64,000 bases of DNA from Ferrovibrio sp046297895 (GCF_046297895.1 NZ_JBKBHC010000009.1:182099-246098); one strand, 5' to 3'; shown: positions 28,539 to 37,710, numbered from the stretch's first letter. Notes: a model not told the origin generated them from the letters alone. Made by a program: numbers and translations.

Positions 28539-29242
28539 TCGATTTCTCGCTTTCTTTCGGCTGCTGATACCCGATCCGCCACCAGGAAGGTCCAGTAGTG
28601 GGGATATCCGATCACGGTCTCCGGCTCGCCGCCGGTCCGCAGATCGGTGATGATCGTGGTGCGATATCCGTATGACCGGACGAAACCCGTGATCTGCCCG
28701 ACATCGTAGTGATTCACATGCACTTTGAGATCGACGCCGGGGTCCAGGAACGCGTCGCGGACGTAGCTGTATTCGGCGCCATCCTTGAGGGACTCGCGCA
28801 GAATGACGCCCTTGCGCGCCATCTTGAGAAATCGCTCGAGCGGCCGGTGGTAATTGTCGATGTTGCTGAGCACGTTCAGGCAGACTATGAAGTCGGCCTC
28901 ACCGTCCAGATCCTCGATCCTGGCCTCGATCAGGCGGCCCTGCGGCAGGCCGTGATCCGGCAGGATGCTCCGTCCGATATCGAGGAGGGCACGGCATGCA
29001 TCCACGCCCCAGTATTCCGCCGGAATACCCCGACGCACCAGCGAATGATAGAAATAACCGCTGCCGCAGCCGGCATCGAGAACCACATCTCCAGGCTCAA
29101 CCCTTTGCGCCAGAAGATCCGCGGCCTGGGCATGCGCCGTCATCTCCTCGACTTCCCGGCGGCAACGGCGCGCATACAGATCGCGCACGCTCTGGCTTTG
29201 CCCCCAGATGGAGTAATGATTCCAGCCGTCGGTGCGGATCAT
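28535..29242 (-). CDS. Class I SAM-dependent methyltransferase
   Basis: A 235-residue class I methyltransferase with motif I V-L-D-A-G-C-G-S-G-Y-F near residue 57 and an acidic post-I strand (W-G-V-D-A). Motif IV is F-I-V-C-L-N-V. It overlaps the next methyltransferase at the start (29239-29242) and the AsnB-like gene at the end (28535-28538), both by ATGA. In this operon it probably methylates a sugar hydroxyl, amine or carboxyl of the glycan precursor. No acceptor specificity can be read from the sequence. Confidence 0.8.
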   Translation of the reverse strand: MIRTDGWNHYSIWGQSQSVRDLYARRCRREVEEMTAHAQAADLLAQRVEPGDVVLDAGCGSGYFYHSLVRRGIPAEYWGVDACRALLDIGRSILPDHGLPQGRLIEARIEDLDGEADFIVCLNVLSNIDNYHRPLERFLKMARKGVILRESLKDGAEYSYVRDAFLDPGVDLKVHVNHYDVGQITGFVRSYGYRTTIITDLRTGGEPETVIGYPHYWTFLVADRVSAAERKREIE

Positions 29243-30183
29243 GCCTTGCGCGCCATCACGAAAAATGCCGATGCCATGAACAGGCCCCGCCAGTTTTCGG
29301 GGTCTGCCTCCATGCCGATGCTGGCGCGCCGGAACAGTTCGGGCGCATGCTCGGCAACCATCGGCGGCAGACAGTGGAAGTGATAGAACAGCAGCCGTAC
29401 CTGATCGAAGCCCGCGGCCTGGAACTGTTCGCGCAGCACCAGGGGATTATGCACGCGTGACAGGACCTCGTCATAACCCGGCTCGTCTTCCTTGCCCTTG
29501 CGTATCGGCGGCAGATCGTTGCGGAACATGTCGCCGACCTGCTGCAGCGCCCGCTCAAGCCCCTCCCTTTCCCCGCCGGCATCGCGCCGCAATGCGTCGA
29601 CCGGTATCAGCCGGTCGAGAAAGAGCTGGTGCGAATAGCGATTGAGCGTGAACAGCGAGAACAACTCGTTGCGCGCCTCGACGATGGCATAGCCGCCGGG
29701 GCGCAAAACAGAGGCCATATTTTCGATGCAGACGACATCCGCCTCTTCGGGGATATGCGGCAGCACGCCACAGCAAAGCACGGCGTCGTAGGCTTCCGCC
29801 GCCTCCCCGGGCGCGGCGTAGCAATGCCGGTCCAACGCGCTGCCTTCCCAGATCCGCACCGGCGAATCGCCTTGCCCGGCCATGACCCGTTTTGCTTCGG
29901 CCACCATTTCCGGGGTCAGGTCGAAGCCATACAGGGCTCGCCCGGGGGCCGTCAGGTGGCGCAGCATCGAAGCCGGACCGCAACCGGCATCGAGCAGCCG
30001 CTGCGGGGCCAGTTCGGCGATCAACCGCTTCACCATATCCAGGTGCACCGGTGGGTAAGGGGCAGAGGGGCCGTAATAGTCGGTGTAATAGCTGGTGCCC
30101 CAGGTCGAGTAGCAGTGTTTTACCGCGGCCTCGACGGCTGCTTTCGGGTCGACGGATTTCTGCATCGGCTTATCCCTGGTCAT
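29239..30183 (-). CDS. Class I SAM-dependent methyltransferase
   Basis: A 314-residue methyltransferase with motif I L-L-D-A-G-C-G-P-A-S-M near residue 60, a Y-G-F-D-L-T post-I strand and a D-A-V-L-C-C-G-V-L motif IV. An extended C-terminal half (residues 190-314) probably forms an acceptor lid. The start codon overlaps the previous stop by one base at 30183, and an internal ATG six codons later is an alternative. It is the middle of three consecutive methyltransferases that share little sequence beyond the SAM fold, so they probably act on different positions or substrates. Confidence 0.8.
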   Translation of the reverse strand: MTRDKPMQKSVDPKAAVEAAVKHCYSTWGTSYYTDYYGPSAPYPPVHLDMVKRLIAELAPQRLLDAGCGPASMLRHLTAPGRALYGFDLTPEMVAEAKRVMAGQGDSPVRIWEGSALDRHCYAAPGEAAEAYDAVLCCGVLPHIPEEADVVCIENMASVLRPGGYAIVEARNELFSLFTLNRYSHQLFLDRLIPVDALRRDAGGEREGLERALQQVGDMFRNDLPPIRKGKEDEPGYDEVLSRVHNPLVLREQFQAAGFDQVRLLFYHFHCLPPMVAEHAPELFRRASIGMEADPENWRGLFMASAFFVMARKA

Positions 30184-31001
30184 CAGAGGGTCGCACCAAC
30201 AAGGCCACGCAGCGTGAATTTCGTGCTGGGCTCGCGCAACCGTTCCAGTTCAAGGAGGCGGAAGCCGGCCCGCGCCACCAATATGGCATACGAAGCCGCG
30301 CTGAACACATGATGATGATCGACGTAGAATTCTTCCCGGTCCGGCCCCTCGGCAGCGGCGGCCTCTCCATCCGGCAGTTCGACATAGACCATGCCGCCCG
30401 GATTCAGGAACCGCGCCGACCTGGCCAGCATGGCGACCGGATCCTCGACATGCTCTATCACCTTGTTGAAGGTGATGAGATCGAAGCGGCCAAGATCGTC
30501 TGCCTGCATGAAATCCGCGCATATGGCATCGACTCCGGCGACTTCCTGCGCATGCCGTGCGGCGCGCTGGTCGGGATCGAGGGCCACGCAGCGCCAGCCG
30601 GTTTCGCGGTGCAGCCGGTGCAGGAACACGCAGGTTCCAGCCCCCACATCCAGCACGGCGGGGTTGCGGCCAGGCAAGCGGCGGCGAACGGCGTCAACAA
30701 CATAGCGGACACGTCCGACATTGTCCGATTTGGATGGGTCAAGCGCCACGACCCGCTCAAACACGCGCCGCAGCCCATCGGCCCCATAGGTTGCATCGAC
30801 ATACGGCCCGGAATACAGGCTGCTCATATCCATGTCGTGTACGGACAGGTAATGATCGCACCGCCGGCAGCGCATAACGGTGCGACGATAGCCCTCGGCG
30901 GATGAAAAATCGAATGCCACCTCGCCCTTCGGCGGGGCGGAATAGTTAAAGACCGGGTCAAACCGGTCATGCCCACAGATGCAGGCGCTGCCTGGCCGCA
31001 T
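30183..31001 (-). CDS. SAM methyltransferase with N-terminal zinc ribbon
   Basis: A 272-residue protein. The N-terminus has C-I-C-G near residue 7 and C-R-R-C near residue 42, a zinc-ribbon pair seen in sugar C-methyltransferase-type proteins. The SAM domain follows with V-L-D-V-G-A-G-T-C-V-F near residue 120 and F-D-L-I-T-F-N-K-V-I-E-H. I start at the ATG at 31001, which lies one base after the upstream TGA; a start at 31028 would overlap the preceding gene. The zinc ribbon plus SAM fold is typical of enzymes acting on nucleotide-activated sugars, which fits this operon. Confidence 0.75.
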   Translation of the reverse strand: MRPGSACICGHDRFDPVFNYSAPPKGEVAFDFSSAEGYRRTVMRCRRCDHYLSVHDMDMSSLYSGPYVDATYGADGLRRVFERVVALDPSKSDNVGRVRYVVDAVRRRLPGRNPAVLDVGAGTCVFLHRLHRETGWRCVALDPDQRAARHAQEVAGVDAICADFMQADDLGRFDLITFNKVIEHVEDPVAMLARSARFLNPGGMVYVELPDGEAAAAEGPDREEFYVDHHHVFSAASYAILVARAGFRLLELERLREPSTKFTLRGLVGATL

Positions 31002-31002
31002 G

Positions 31003-31392
31003 TCAGGCCCCGGTCCGGCCGAGCGCATGCTCGACCCCGTTCAGAGCCTCCGTGGTATCCATCCAGGTCACCACCGCAAGATTCTCCTGCTGGCAATAGG
31101 CATCGAAGCCACTTTCCTGGCCACGCTCCACAAGCAGGACGAAATAACGCCCCGTGCCGCGATTCTTGATCAACACGGCACGCAGGCCAAACTGCGTCAG
31201 GCGGCCGTTCAGCGATGGCGTCGCATAAAAGCCCCAGTCTTTTCGCGTCACATCGTATTCGGCGCCGGCCTCGGTTTTCAGCGTCACCTGCTCGTCGGGA
31301 TCAAGATGCAGATCCCCGCAATCCATCAACTCGAACTGGATGGAATTTCCGACCTTGAAGCGGCGGGGTGGCGACTTGATGTCGAATTTCAT
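31003..31392 (-). CDS. Small conserved-looking protein, unknown function
   Basis: A 129-residue protein without signal peptide or membrane helix. The frame runs upstream, but the ATG at 31392 overlaps the preceding stop by ATGA and is clearly the start. The sequence is rich in alternating polar and hydrophobic residues, which suggests a compact beta-rich domain (R-F-K-V-G-N-S-I-Q-F-E-L, then R-Y-F-V-L-L-V). It has two cysteines at about 25 and 96. Position between the WbpG-like amidotransferase and a methyltransferase suggests an accessory or binding role in the sugar pathway. I do not recognise the family. Confidence 0.7.
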   Translation of the reverse strand: MKFDIKSPPRRFKVGNSIQFELMDCGDLHLDPDEQVTLKTEAGAEYDVTRKDWGFYATPSLNGRLTQFGLRAVLIKNRGTGRYFVLLVERGQESGFDAYCQQENLAVVTWMDTTEALNGVEHALGRTGA

Positions 31393-32531
31393 GTCCAACT
31401 CCAGTCGTGCAGGAGGAAGTCCGGCATATACCATACGCCCTTGTCGTTCCGCTTCCAGATGTCGTGATTGCGGAAGCGTTCGGCAATCTCGTAGAACCGC
31501 GCCGTATCGATCCCGGCGAACGCGCAAAACTTGGCGATGTCGGCATGCGGCGTCTGGTCGCCGCTTCTCCTGATGATGGCAACCGCCTCGTCGCGGCTGA
31601 TCCGGCCATTGCGGATTTCCAGCGACAGGTTGTCGAACAGCCGGCTGAAGCCGAATTTATACCATTTCATCCAGTGGTGGATGGAAATGAAGTCATCGTC
31701 GATATCGGCATAGTCGTAGTAGCCGGTGCGGACGCCGCCGTCATCGACGCTGAAGCCGTGCTGACGGGCCACTGCAACCGTAACCGCCGGATCCCACGGC
31801 AGGTAATAGCCCAGGAAGATCGCACGCACACCATGCGATTCCAGGTCGTCCGCATCGGGGCCAAAATAGGCCGACAGGGCCTTTTCCGTCAGGTCGCTGT
31901 CGATCCAGTCGGCCGCGGAGGTTCCGTGCGTAACGCCGTAGGTGCGCAGCCAGTTGGCATCGAGGCGGAAACCCATATCCTCGTCCGCCGCGCTGCCGTA
32001 TTCGAAGGCGGAGTTCTCGCCCCATATCACCAGCGGGATGTCGAAGCGAACGGCGATCGTCAGCGGGATGTTGAAGATCGCCAGGTGCATGGGAATTGCA
32101 GTACTGCCGAAGCGCTCGAAAGCCTTCAGCATGAAGCGCCGCTCCACCTTCGGACTGATCTGGTAGTCGATATGGTCGACCCCCAGCGCAACCAGATTGT
32201 CCAGATTGCGCTGACCGATCGGTGTGCGCGCCGGCGTCTTCCACGTCACGGCCAGCGGCGTGAGGCCGTATTCCAGACATTTCACCACCTGCCAGGTGCT
32301 GTCCTTGCCGCCGCTGACCGGGATCACGCAGTCATAGCGCCGGGTCTTCTGCCGCGCGCCGGTGATCAGACGCCGCAGCGCCTGCTCGCGCGCGGCCCAG
32401 TCGATTGCCGGCCGCGTTCCATGGGTGGCGCAGGCATTGCAGATGCCCTCGGCATTGAGGCGCAGGTTCGGTCGCGTATCCGGCAGAACGCAGGAGCGGC
32501 AGTAGCGCATGGTGGGAGCGGCCGCCGTCAT
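31389..32531 (-). CDS. N-acetyl sugar amidotransferase, WbpG/PseA family
   Basis: A 380-residue PP-loop ATPase of the WbpG/PseA family, which converts an acetamido group of a sugar to an acetamidino group. The N-terminal C-R-S-C plus C-N-A-C pair (residues 11-34) is a zinc-binding motif of the family. The ATP-pyrophosphatase loop S-G-G-K-D-S-T lies near residue 73, and W-G-E-N-S-A-F-E-Y near 170 is characteristic. WbpG enzymes usually take ammonia from HisH/HisF-type partners, which are not nearby. The AsnB gene overlaps its start by ATGA and is a possible substitute. The amidino product is the most informative hint to the final sugar. Confidence 0.85.
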   Translation of the reverse strand: MTAAAPTMRYCRSCVLPDTRPNLRLNAEGICNACATHGTRPAIDWAAREQALRRLITGARQKTRRYDCVIPVSGGKDSTWQVVKCLEYGLTPLAVTWKTPARTPIGQRNLDNLVALGVDHIDYQISPKVERRFMLKAFERFGSTAIPMHLAIFNIPLTIAVRFDIPLVIWGENSAFEYGSAADEDMGFRLDANWLRTYGVTHGTSAADWIDSDLTEKALSAYFGPDADDLESHGVRAIFLGYYLPWDPAVTVAVARQHGFSVDDGGVRTGYYDYADIDDDFISIHHWMKWYKFGFSRLFDNLSLEIRNGRISRDEAVAIIRRSGDQTPHADIAKFCAFAGIDTARFYEIAERFRNHDIWKRNDKGVWYMPDFLLHDWSWT

Positions 32532-34357
32532 GCCGTGAACTCCTCCAGGAACACCTTGGCATTGACAAGGTTGAACAGGAACTTGCTCTGGCTGTTCGGC
32601 AGGGCACGCTTGTCCAGCAGGGCTTCCACCTTGTCGCGCCGCAGCAGATCGAACAACGGGCCGTCCGCCAGGAGCTCGTCGCGCACGGCCGGGTCGGACG
32701 GATCAAGGAAGGACAGGACAGGCGCGTTGAAGCCGACCTTGATCCGGCGATCAAGCGCCACGTCGGGGGCGATCCCGCGTGCCGCGTCGCGCAGGATAAC
32801 CTTGTTGAACCCATCCCGGATCAGGTGCCGCGTCGGGATCGTGTAGCAGAATTCGAACAGTCCGCGATCAAGATAAGGCGAGCGGTTTTCGATGGAATAG
32901 TACATCGCATTAAGGTCGTCCTCGTGCAGGATGACCGGAACGGCTTCGTGGAACATCTCGTTCATCATGCGGTTGCGCAGCAGCGAACCGCAGTAGGCCT
33001 CCTCCGCGAAACCCTCGGCGAATGGTCGGACTAGGTATTCGGCAAAGCCGTCGGCGCCCAGATAGATATGGTTGCGCTCGCCCGGATTGTCGATGAACAG
33101 GGACGGATTGCCCAGATAGGGGTTGCGCACGACCGGTTTGATATGCTCCTCCCAGGCCTTTAGCGCCGGGGCATGCAGCGGCGTGCCGTTGATCTCCGCC
33201 AGATGCATCAGGTAGTGATCGTAATAGCCTGTCACCAGTTCGTCGGCGCCGGTGCCGCTGAACGTGATCTTGTAGCCATGAGCGTGAACCTGCTGCATCA
33301 GCAGCCACTGAACGTAATAAGTAATGGTGAAGACCGGGGCGTCGTGATAGCGCACCAGCTCGCGCAGGCGCGGTAGGAAATCCGCCGGCGTTATCGGCAC
33401 GGAAGTATGCCGGATGCCCAGTTCCTGTACCGCGGCGTTGACTATGGCCCGCTCATCATAGCGTTCGTCGTCGTTGATGATTGTAAAGCCATGCACATCG
33501 TAGTTGAAAACGCGCTTGGCAATGCCAATCAGGACATTGGAGTCGACGCCACCGCTCATCAGAAAGGCCAGCGGCACATCGCTGCGCAGACGCAGGCGCA
33601 CCGATTCGATCAGTCGTTCCCGCATGCCGGCCACGGCTTCTGCCTGGCTCATGCTCTCGTCCGGCGCGAAAACCGGCCGCCAGTAGGCCTCGCGCTTTTC
33701 CGATCCGTCGCCGTCGATCCGCATGGTCGTCGCCGGCGGCAGTTCCTCCAGCCCTTCGAAGAAGGTGGCTGGCACCTTGTACAGCGACTTGTAGCCATTC
33801 ACCAGATAGCGCCGCAGCTGGGTCTGGTTCACGGGCAGACGGCGGCCGAGCAGGGCCATGATGAATTTCGGCTCGGAGCCGAAATAGATCCCGCCGCCGT
33901 CGCGATAGAGATACAGCGGCTTTTCGCCGAAGCGGTCGCGCGAGAGCAGCAAGTGCCCGCTCGCTTCGTCATAGCAGGCCAGCGCCCACATGCCCTCGGC
34001 CGAACGGAAGGCATCGCCGCCTTCGCACTCGATCGCGGCCAGCAGCACTTCCGTGTCGGAGCTGGTGCGGAACTGCGCCCCCGCAGCCTCCAGCTCCTTG
34101 CGCATTTCCAGGTAATTGTAGATCTCGCCGTTAAAGGCGAGCCACTTGCCGCCGCGCCCGAACGGCTGGTTGGAGCGCTCGTCCAGGTCGATGATGGCCA
34201 GCCGCGTATGCAGCAGCAGGGCGGAACCGCCGCCGTGCCGCGCGAACTGACGATAATCGGCAGCATCGGGCCCCCGTCGGCGCATCAGATGCAGGCATTG
34301 CCTGATCCTGGCTTCAGGGATCACGGAAGGGCCAAAATATCCTGCTATGCCGCACAT
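32528..34357 (-). CDS. asnB: Asparagine synthase, glutamine-hydrolysing
   Basis: A 609-residue AsnB-type enzyme. It begins M-C-G-I-A-G-Y-F with the Cys2 glutaminase nucleophile intact, followed by the N-G-E-I-Y-N glutamine-binding motif near residue 75. The synthetase domain carries S-G-G-V-D-S-N near residue 265 and S-G-T-G-A-D-E near 360. It can form an amide from aspartate or, in surface-sugar clusters, amidate uronic acid sugars. It lies between the GNAT gene (3-base gap) and the WbpG-like gene (ATGA overlap), so a sugar-directed amidation or an ammonia-supply role is more likely here than housekeeping asparagine synthesis. Confidence 0.85.
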   Translation of the reverse strand: MCGIAGYFGPSVIPEARIRQCLHLMRRRGPDAADYRQFARHGGGSALLLHTRLAIIDLDERSNQPFGRGGKWLAFNGEIYNYLEMRKELEAAGAQFRTSSDTEVLLAAIECEGGDAFRSAEGMWALACYDEASGHLLLSRDRFGEKPLYLYRDGGGIYFGSEPKFIMALLGRRLPVNQTQLRRYLVNGYKSLYKVPATFFEGLEELPPATTMRIDGDGSEKREAYWRPVFAPDESMSQAEAVAGMRERLIESVRLRLRSDVPLAFLMSGGVDSNVLIGIAKRVFNYDVHGFTIINDDERYDERAIVNAAVQELGIRHTSVPITPADFLPRLRELVRYHDAPVFTITYYVQWLLMQQVHAHGYKITFSGTGADELVTGYYDHYLMHLAEINGTPLHAPALKAWEEHIKPVVRNPYLGNPSLFIDNPGERNHIYLGADGFAEYLVRPFAEGFAEEAYCGSLLRNRMMNEMFHEAVPVILHEDDLNAMYYSIENRSPYLDRGLFEFCYTIPTRHLIRDGFNKVILRDAARGIAPDVALDRRIKVGFNAPVLSFLDPSDPAVRDELLADGPLFDLLRRDKVEALLDKRALPNSQSKFLFNLVNAKVFLEEFTA

Positions 34358-34360
34358 GAT

Positions 34361-35131
34361 CTATTCCCACACCACGGCATGATGCCGATGAAAAATCAGA
34401 CTGGCGTCGCTGAGGCGGAATCCGAGACGCTGATACAGCGCGAAGGAATCCCTGTTGGCGAGCTGGGTTCCGACGCGCAGCCCAGCTTCGCCCGCCCATT
34501 GCGCGGCGGCATGGGCGATCATGGCCGAGGCCAGCCCGCGGCCCCGCCAAGCCGATCCCACCGCGATCAGGTCGATCACCAGCCGCCGCTCGGAATCATA
34601 CAGCAGCTGCAGGAAGCCCGCGATGCTGCCATCGGCTTCCGCCACCACCATGTGGTCGCCGCGCCGGCCGCTGAAATAGTTAGCCGCCCAGGCGCCCTTG
34701 ATGCGGTTGGCCAATGCGTTCGGCACGGCCGGGTCGAGATGGAAGCGCGACCAGCGAAAGGCGCTGGCAGCCAGTGCCGCGACGGCAGCCTCATCCTGCG
34801 GCGTGGCCGGCCGCACGCCCGTCGTTGCCCGCGCTGGCACCGCCGACCTGTCGGCATCCAGGACGATCCCGACATCGACATAGCGGAAACCGGCATCCTC
34901 CAGCCGCTGGGCGGCAACCACCGCCTGACAGGGCAGCTTGGCATAGCTGAAGCCGGGCGCGGCCAAGGCCTCGGCCCAGGCCGCCGCGCCGGTCGCATCG
35001 GGCGCGGCCGCGCGCGATATCCGGTTGACCCGGCAACCCATCACCGCCGACAGCCAGGCATCGACATCGGCCGTGAAGTGCGGCACGCCATCGGCTTCAA
35101 ATATAGTCGACACGGACCGGCCGCCCCTCAT
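34361..35131 (-). CDS. GNAT-family N-acetyltransferase
   Basis: About 256 residues. The N-terminal half (residues 1-115) is Ala-rich and resembles the extra domain of dTDP-fucosamine acetyltransferase-like proteins. The C-terminal half is a GNAT fold with the acetyl-CoA loop R-G-R-G-L-A near residue 205 and the closing N-R-D-S-F-A-L-Y-Q-R-L-G-F motif. It probably acetylates the amino group installed by the operon's aminotransferase. The start is uncertain: ATG at 35131 overlaps the upstream oxidoreductase by 35 bases, and a GTG at 35113 also has an AGGGG sequence ahead of it. Confidence 0.75.
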   Translation of the reverse strand: MRGGRSVSTIFEADGVPHFTADVDAWLSAVMGCRVNRISRAAAPDATGAAAWAEALAAPGFSYAKLPCQAVVAAQRLEDAGFRYVDVGIVLDADRSAVPARATTGVRPATPQDEAAVAALAASAFRWSRFHLDPAVPNALANRIKGAWAANYFSGRRGDHMVVAEADGSIAGFLQLLYDSERRLVIDLIAVGSAWRGRGLASAMIAHAAAQWAGEAGLRVGTQLANRDSFALYQRLGFRLSDASLIFHRHHAVVWE

Positions 35132-36107
35132 GGGCGCTCCTCTCGATGGCAAAGCAGACCGACATTGCGGCGAAGACATCCTCCGTCGTCACCATTTCGG
35201 CGCTGCCCCACAGGCTGTCGATGAAACTGCCAACGACAAGTGCCTTGTCATGGCCTGGATAGTCGGTTGCCAGTGCGGCTGGCGCCGCTGCTGCTTCACG
35301 CGAGGTGTAGAGCAGCGCGGCATCGGGCCGGTTTTCGAAGGTGGCGCTCGTTCCATAGACCTGCAGGCGATGAAAATGCGGCCGGACACAGCCGAAATTG
35401 ACCCCCAGCTTGCCGACCGCGCCGCCGCGGAAGCGCAGGGCCGCCACCACCATGTCGAAATTCGCGAAGCTAGATCCGGCACTGGCGATCGCATTGCCAT
35501 AGGCGCTGACCTCCTCGACGCGATCCTGCGCGAGCCACATCAGCAGATCGGCGATATGCACGCCGCCGCCATGTACGGCGGAATAGAAAGGCAGCCGGCC
35601 ACGCCAGCCATCCACGATCTTGGCCAGCCGGCCATAATCGTAATCGCCCTCCAGATGGAAAAGCTGCCCCAGTTCTCCGCCTTCGATGCGGCGCTTGAGG
35701 TCGCGGAACCGAGGCACCGTACGCAGCACGAGGTTCGAGGAAAGCCGGCAGCCGGGCCTCTGCCCCAGAAGCGCGCGAATTTCACGCGCCTCCTGTTCAT
35801 ACAGCACAAAGGGTTTTTCCACGAAGACATGCTTGCCATTCAGCAATGCCTGCCGGGTTTGCGCAAAATGATAATTGTCGTAGGAAGCGATGCACACCAT
35901 GTCGACGCTATCGTCGTCCAGGATATCCGCGTCCCTGGTCGTCACGGCTGCCTGCGGGAAGCGCTCCTTCGCGCTGGCAAGTTTGCCGGGATCGATATCG
36001 CACAGCGCGACCAGACTGCAGTCTTCGCGGGCCGCGATGGCCTCCGCCAGGCGCTGCCCCACCCCGAGGCCAATCACGGCACAGTGGAGAGGGCGCGACG
36101 GCATCAC
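35097..36107 (-). CDS. Gfo/Idh/MocA-family NAD(P)-dependent sugar oxidoreductase
   Basis: A 336-residue oxidoreductase. The Rossmann domain starts A-V-I-G-L-G-V-G-Q-R near residue 10, followed by the conserved E-K-P motif (V-F-V-E-K-P near residue 97) that contacts the sugar, and a C-terminal alpha/beta substrate domain. Members oxidise or reduce UDP- or CMP-sugars and inositols. It overlaps both neighbours: 4 bases with the deacetylase and a few codons with the GNAT start. In this pathway it would oxidise a sugar hydroxyl ahead of transamination, or reduce an intermediate. The precise step is not readable. Confidence 0.8.
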   Translation of the reverse strand: MMPSRPLHCAVIGLGVGQRLAEAIAAREDCSLVALCDIDPGKLASAKERFPQAAVTTRDADILDDDSVDMVCIASYDNYHFAQTRQALLNGKHVFVEKPFVLYEQEAREIRALLGQRPGCRLSSNLVLRTVPRFRDLKRRIEGGELGQLFHLEGDYDYGRLAKIVDGWRGRLPFYSAVHGGGVHIADLLMWLAQDRVEEVSAYGNAIASAGSSFANFDMVVAALRFRGGAVGKLGVNFGCVRPHFHRLQVYGTSATFENRPDAALLYTSREAAAAPAALATDYPGHDKALVVGSFIDSLWGSAEMVTTEDVFAAMSVCFAIERSAHEGRPVRVDYI

Positions 36108-37003
36108 ACAACCATGATGCGCTTCAGATGGAAGGGATCTGCCGGCACGGCATTCACCCCGTCCTCAGCCGATGGGCTGCATTCCACACCGCGAGACCTC
36201 AGGCAGTCGATGACCCGCTGCGAATAGCAATACTGCATCCCCTCGGGATAGCTGTAATGCCGGCTGACTATGCCCGACTTGTCGCGCAGCAGGCCGATGC
36301 TGGTATCGATTTCCCATTGCAGCGTGGCATCATCCAGATATTCGAGGATTCTGTGGGTGTGGGAATGCCCCGCGACTGTAAACAGCGGATCCGAGTCGAG
36401 CTCGCGCACCTCGTCCCAGGTCAGCTTGCGGTCCAGCGGATCGTCGCTGCAGAAGACCGGTTCGAACCCAAGCTGCCGCTGGATATCGGAGGCGACATCG
36501 TCGGGCTCCAGGCGTCGATCCTGCTTCACATGGCGGCGGATTTCGGAAAGCAGCGCCTTGCTGTTCTCGACGCCGGAATAGTCCCGCCTGCCCCAGGGCA
36601 GCTCGAGGCTACCGCTCGGGCGCCGTTCGATGGCATATTCGATACGGTCGATCCAGCCCATGCGATTCTGGTCGACGAAAGACGATGTCACGTAGAAGGT
36701 CGCGGGCACATTCTGCTCAGCTAGCACCGGCGCCGCGACCGACAGGTTGTTGTGAAAGCCGTCATCAAACGTGATTGCAAAGGGACGCGGCGGCAAAGGC
36801 CCGCCATCGCGGCTGTAGCGCAGCACGTCGTCCATACTGATGGGCGTGCCTGCCGCGCGCAATTCCCGGATGAATGCCGCGAAATAATCCCTCTCTATGT
36901 GCTTTCTGGTGTAGTTGCGCACAAGGGCAGTCTGGCGCTCGATAACGCCATGCAGCAGATAAATGGCGATATGACCATCCTGCAGGCGAGAGGCGTAGCT
37001 CAT
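36104..37003 (-). CDS. Polysaccharide deacetylase (NodB-type)
   Basis: A 299-residue NodB-fold deacetylase. Motif 1 is T-F-D-D-G-F near residue 80, with catalytic and metal aspartates. The second metal motif appears as H-S-H-T-H near residue 200. A C-terminal segment contains S-Y-P-E-G. The start is the ATG at 37003, which overlaps the formyltransferase stop by ATGA; the frame also extends to 37042. It has no signal peptide, so it probably acts in the cytoplasm on a nucleotide sugar or lipid-linked sugar, not on exported polymer. Deacetylation would free an amine for the formyltransferase encoded by the adjacent upstream gene. Confidence 0.82.
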   Translation of the reverse strand: MSYASRLQDGHIAIYLLHGVIERQTALVRNYTRKHIERDYFAAFIRELRAAGTPISMDDVLRYSRDGGPLPPRPFAITFDDGFHNNLSVAAPVLAEQNVPATFYVTSSFVDQNRMGWIDRIEYAIERRPSGSLELPWGRRDYSGVENSKALLSEIRRHVKQDRRLEPDDVASDIQRQLGFEPVFCSDDPLDRKLTWDEVRELDSDPLFTVAGHSHTHRILEYLDDATLQWEIDTSIGLLRDKSGIVSRHYSYPEGMQYCYSQRVIDCLRSRGVECSPSAEDGVNAVPADPFHLKRIMVV

Positions 37004-37710
37004 GGCAGGTTCTCGCAATAGGCATCGAACCTGCGTTCGCATTGCGCTTTTAGCACCGACGGCATGAATGAATAATATCGTCCGCGCATGCGCTGTGGGC
37101 GGCTCATCACGCGCCCGGTTTCGGCGAACTCCCGGATCGCATCGTGGCTGAGGCGCCAGGCCGTCTCGGTATTGCTGGCCCGCAGCTGGTGCAGCTTCAT
37201 GCCGCGTGCCAGCGCAACCGGCCGGATGGAAACGATGGCCCCATCGTCCAGATCCCTGTTCACCACATGCAGGCAGGTCAGCAGATTGTCAAAATCCCGG
37301 TGATAGATGGCCCACAGATGGCTGTCCAGGCCGCGATACTGCTCAGGATCACCGCCATGCAGGTTCAGGACCGTATCCGCCGCCGCAATGACTGCCTCGG
37401 CGAGGCGGGAGGTCCCGAACACGATCACCAGATCCGGTTTGTATTCTCGGATCATGGCCGCCGTTTCGGGATCGTTTATGGAGTCGACCCGACGGATATC
37501 GGCGTAATCGCCCAGGCCGGACCGGCGCCCTGCGAACCACAAATCGTATTCATAGTCATCGCGCCGGACTTCGAAACCGTGCGCCACGTCGAAGGGCGGC
37601 GACAGATGCCTCAATTCCTCGACGACCTGCAGCCTCACCCCGCATTCTGAAACGCGTTTCACAAAATAGGCGTGATGGGGCGTATCGGTCGTTAAGACGG
37701 AGACCTTCAT
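37000..37710 (-). CDS. Formyltransferase-fold protein, sugar N-formyltransferase candidate
   Basis: A 236-residue protein with the methionyl-tRNA/GAR formyltransferase fold. The hallmark is N-L-H-G-G-D-P-E-Q-Y-R-G near residue 120, containing the catalytic Asn and His, followed by D-D-G-A-I-V near 155. Free-standing members in surface-sugar operons use 10-formyl-THF to N-formylate amino sugars. The longer open frame reaching 38412 runs antisense-like through neuB in another phase; the ATG at 37710 overlaps the neuB stop and is chosen. It sits directly before a deacetylase, suggesting an N-acetyl to N-formyl swap. Confidence 0.8.
   Translation of the reverse strand: MKVSVLTTDTPHHAYFVKRVSECGVRLQVVEELRHLSPPFDVAHGFEVRRDDYEYDLWFAGRRSGLGDYADIRRVDSINDPETAAMIREYKPDLVIVFGTSRLAEAVIAAADTVLNLHGGDPEQYRGLDSHLWAIYHRDFDNLLTCLHVVNRDLDDGAIVSIRPVALARGMKLHQLRASNTETAWRLSHDAIREFAETGRVMSRPQRMRGRYYSFMPSVLKAQCERRFDAYCENLP

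Noticed and set aside
33407..35224. 605-codon plus-strand frame
   Set aside because: Lies opposite asnB and the GNAT gene, both with clear catalytic motifs; composition is that of an antisense shadow.
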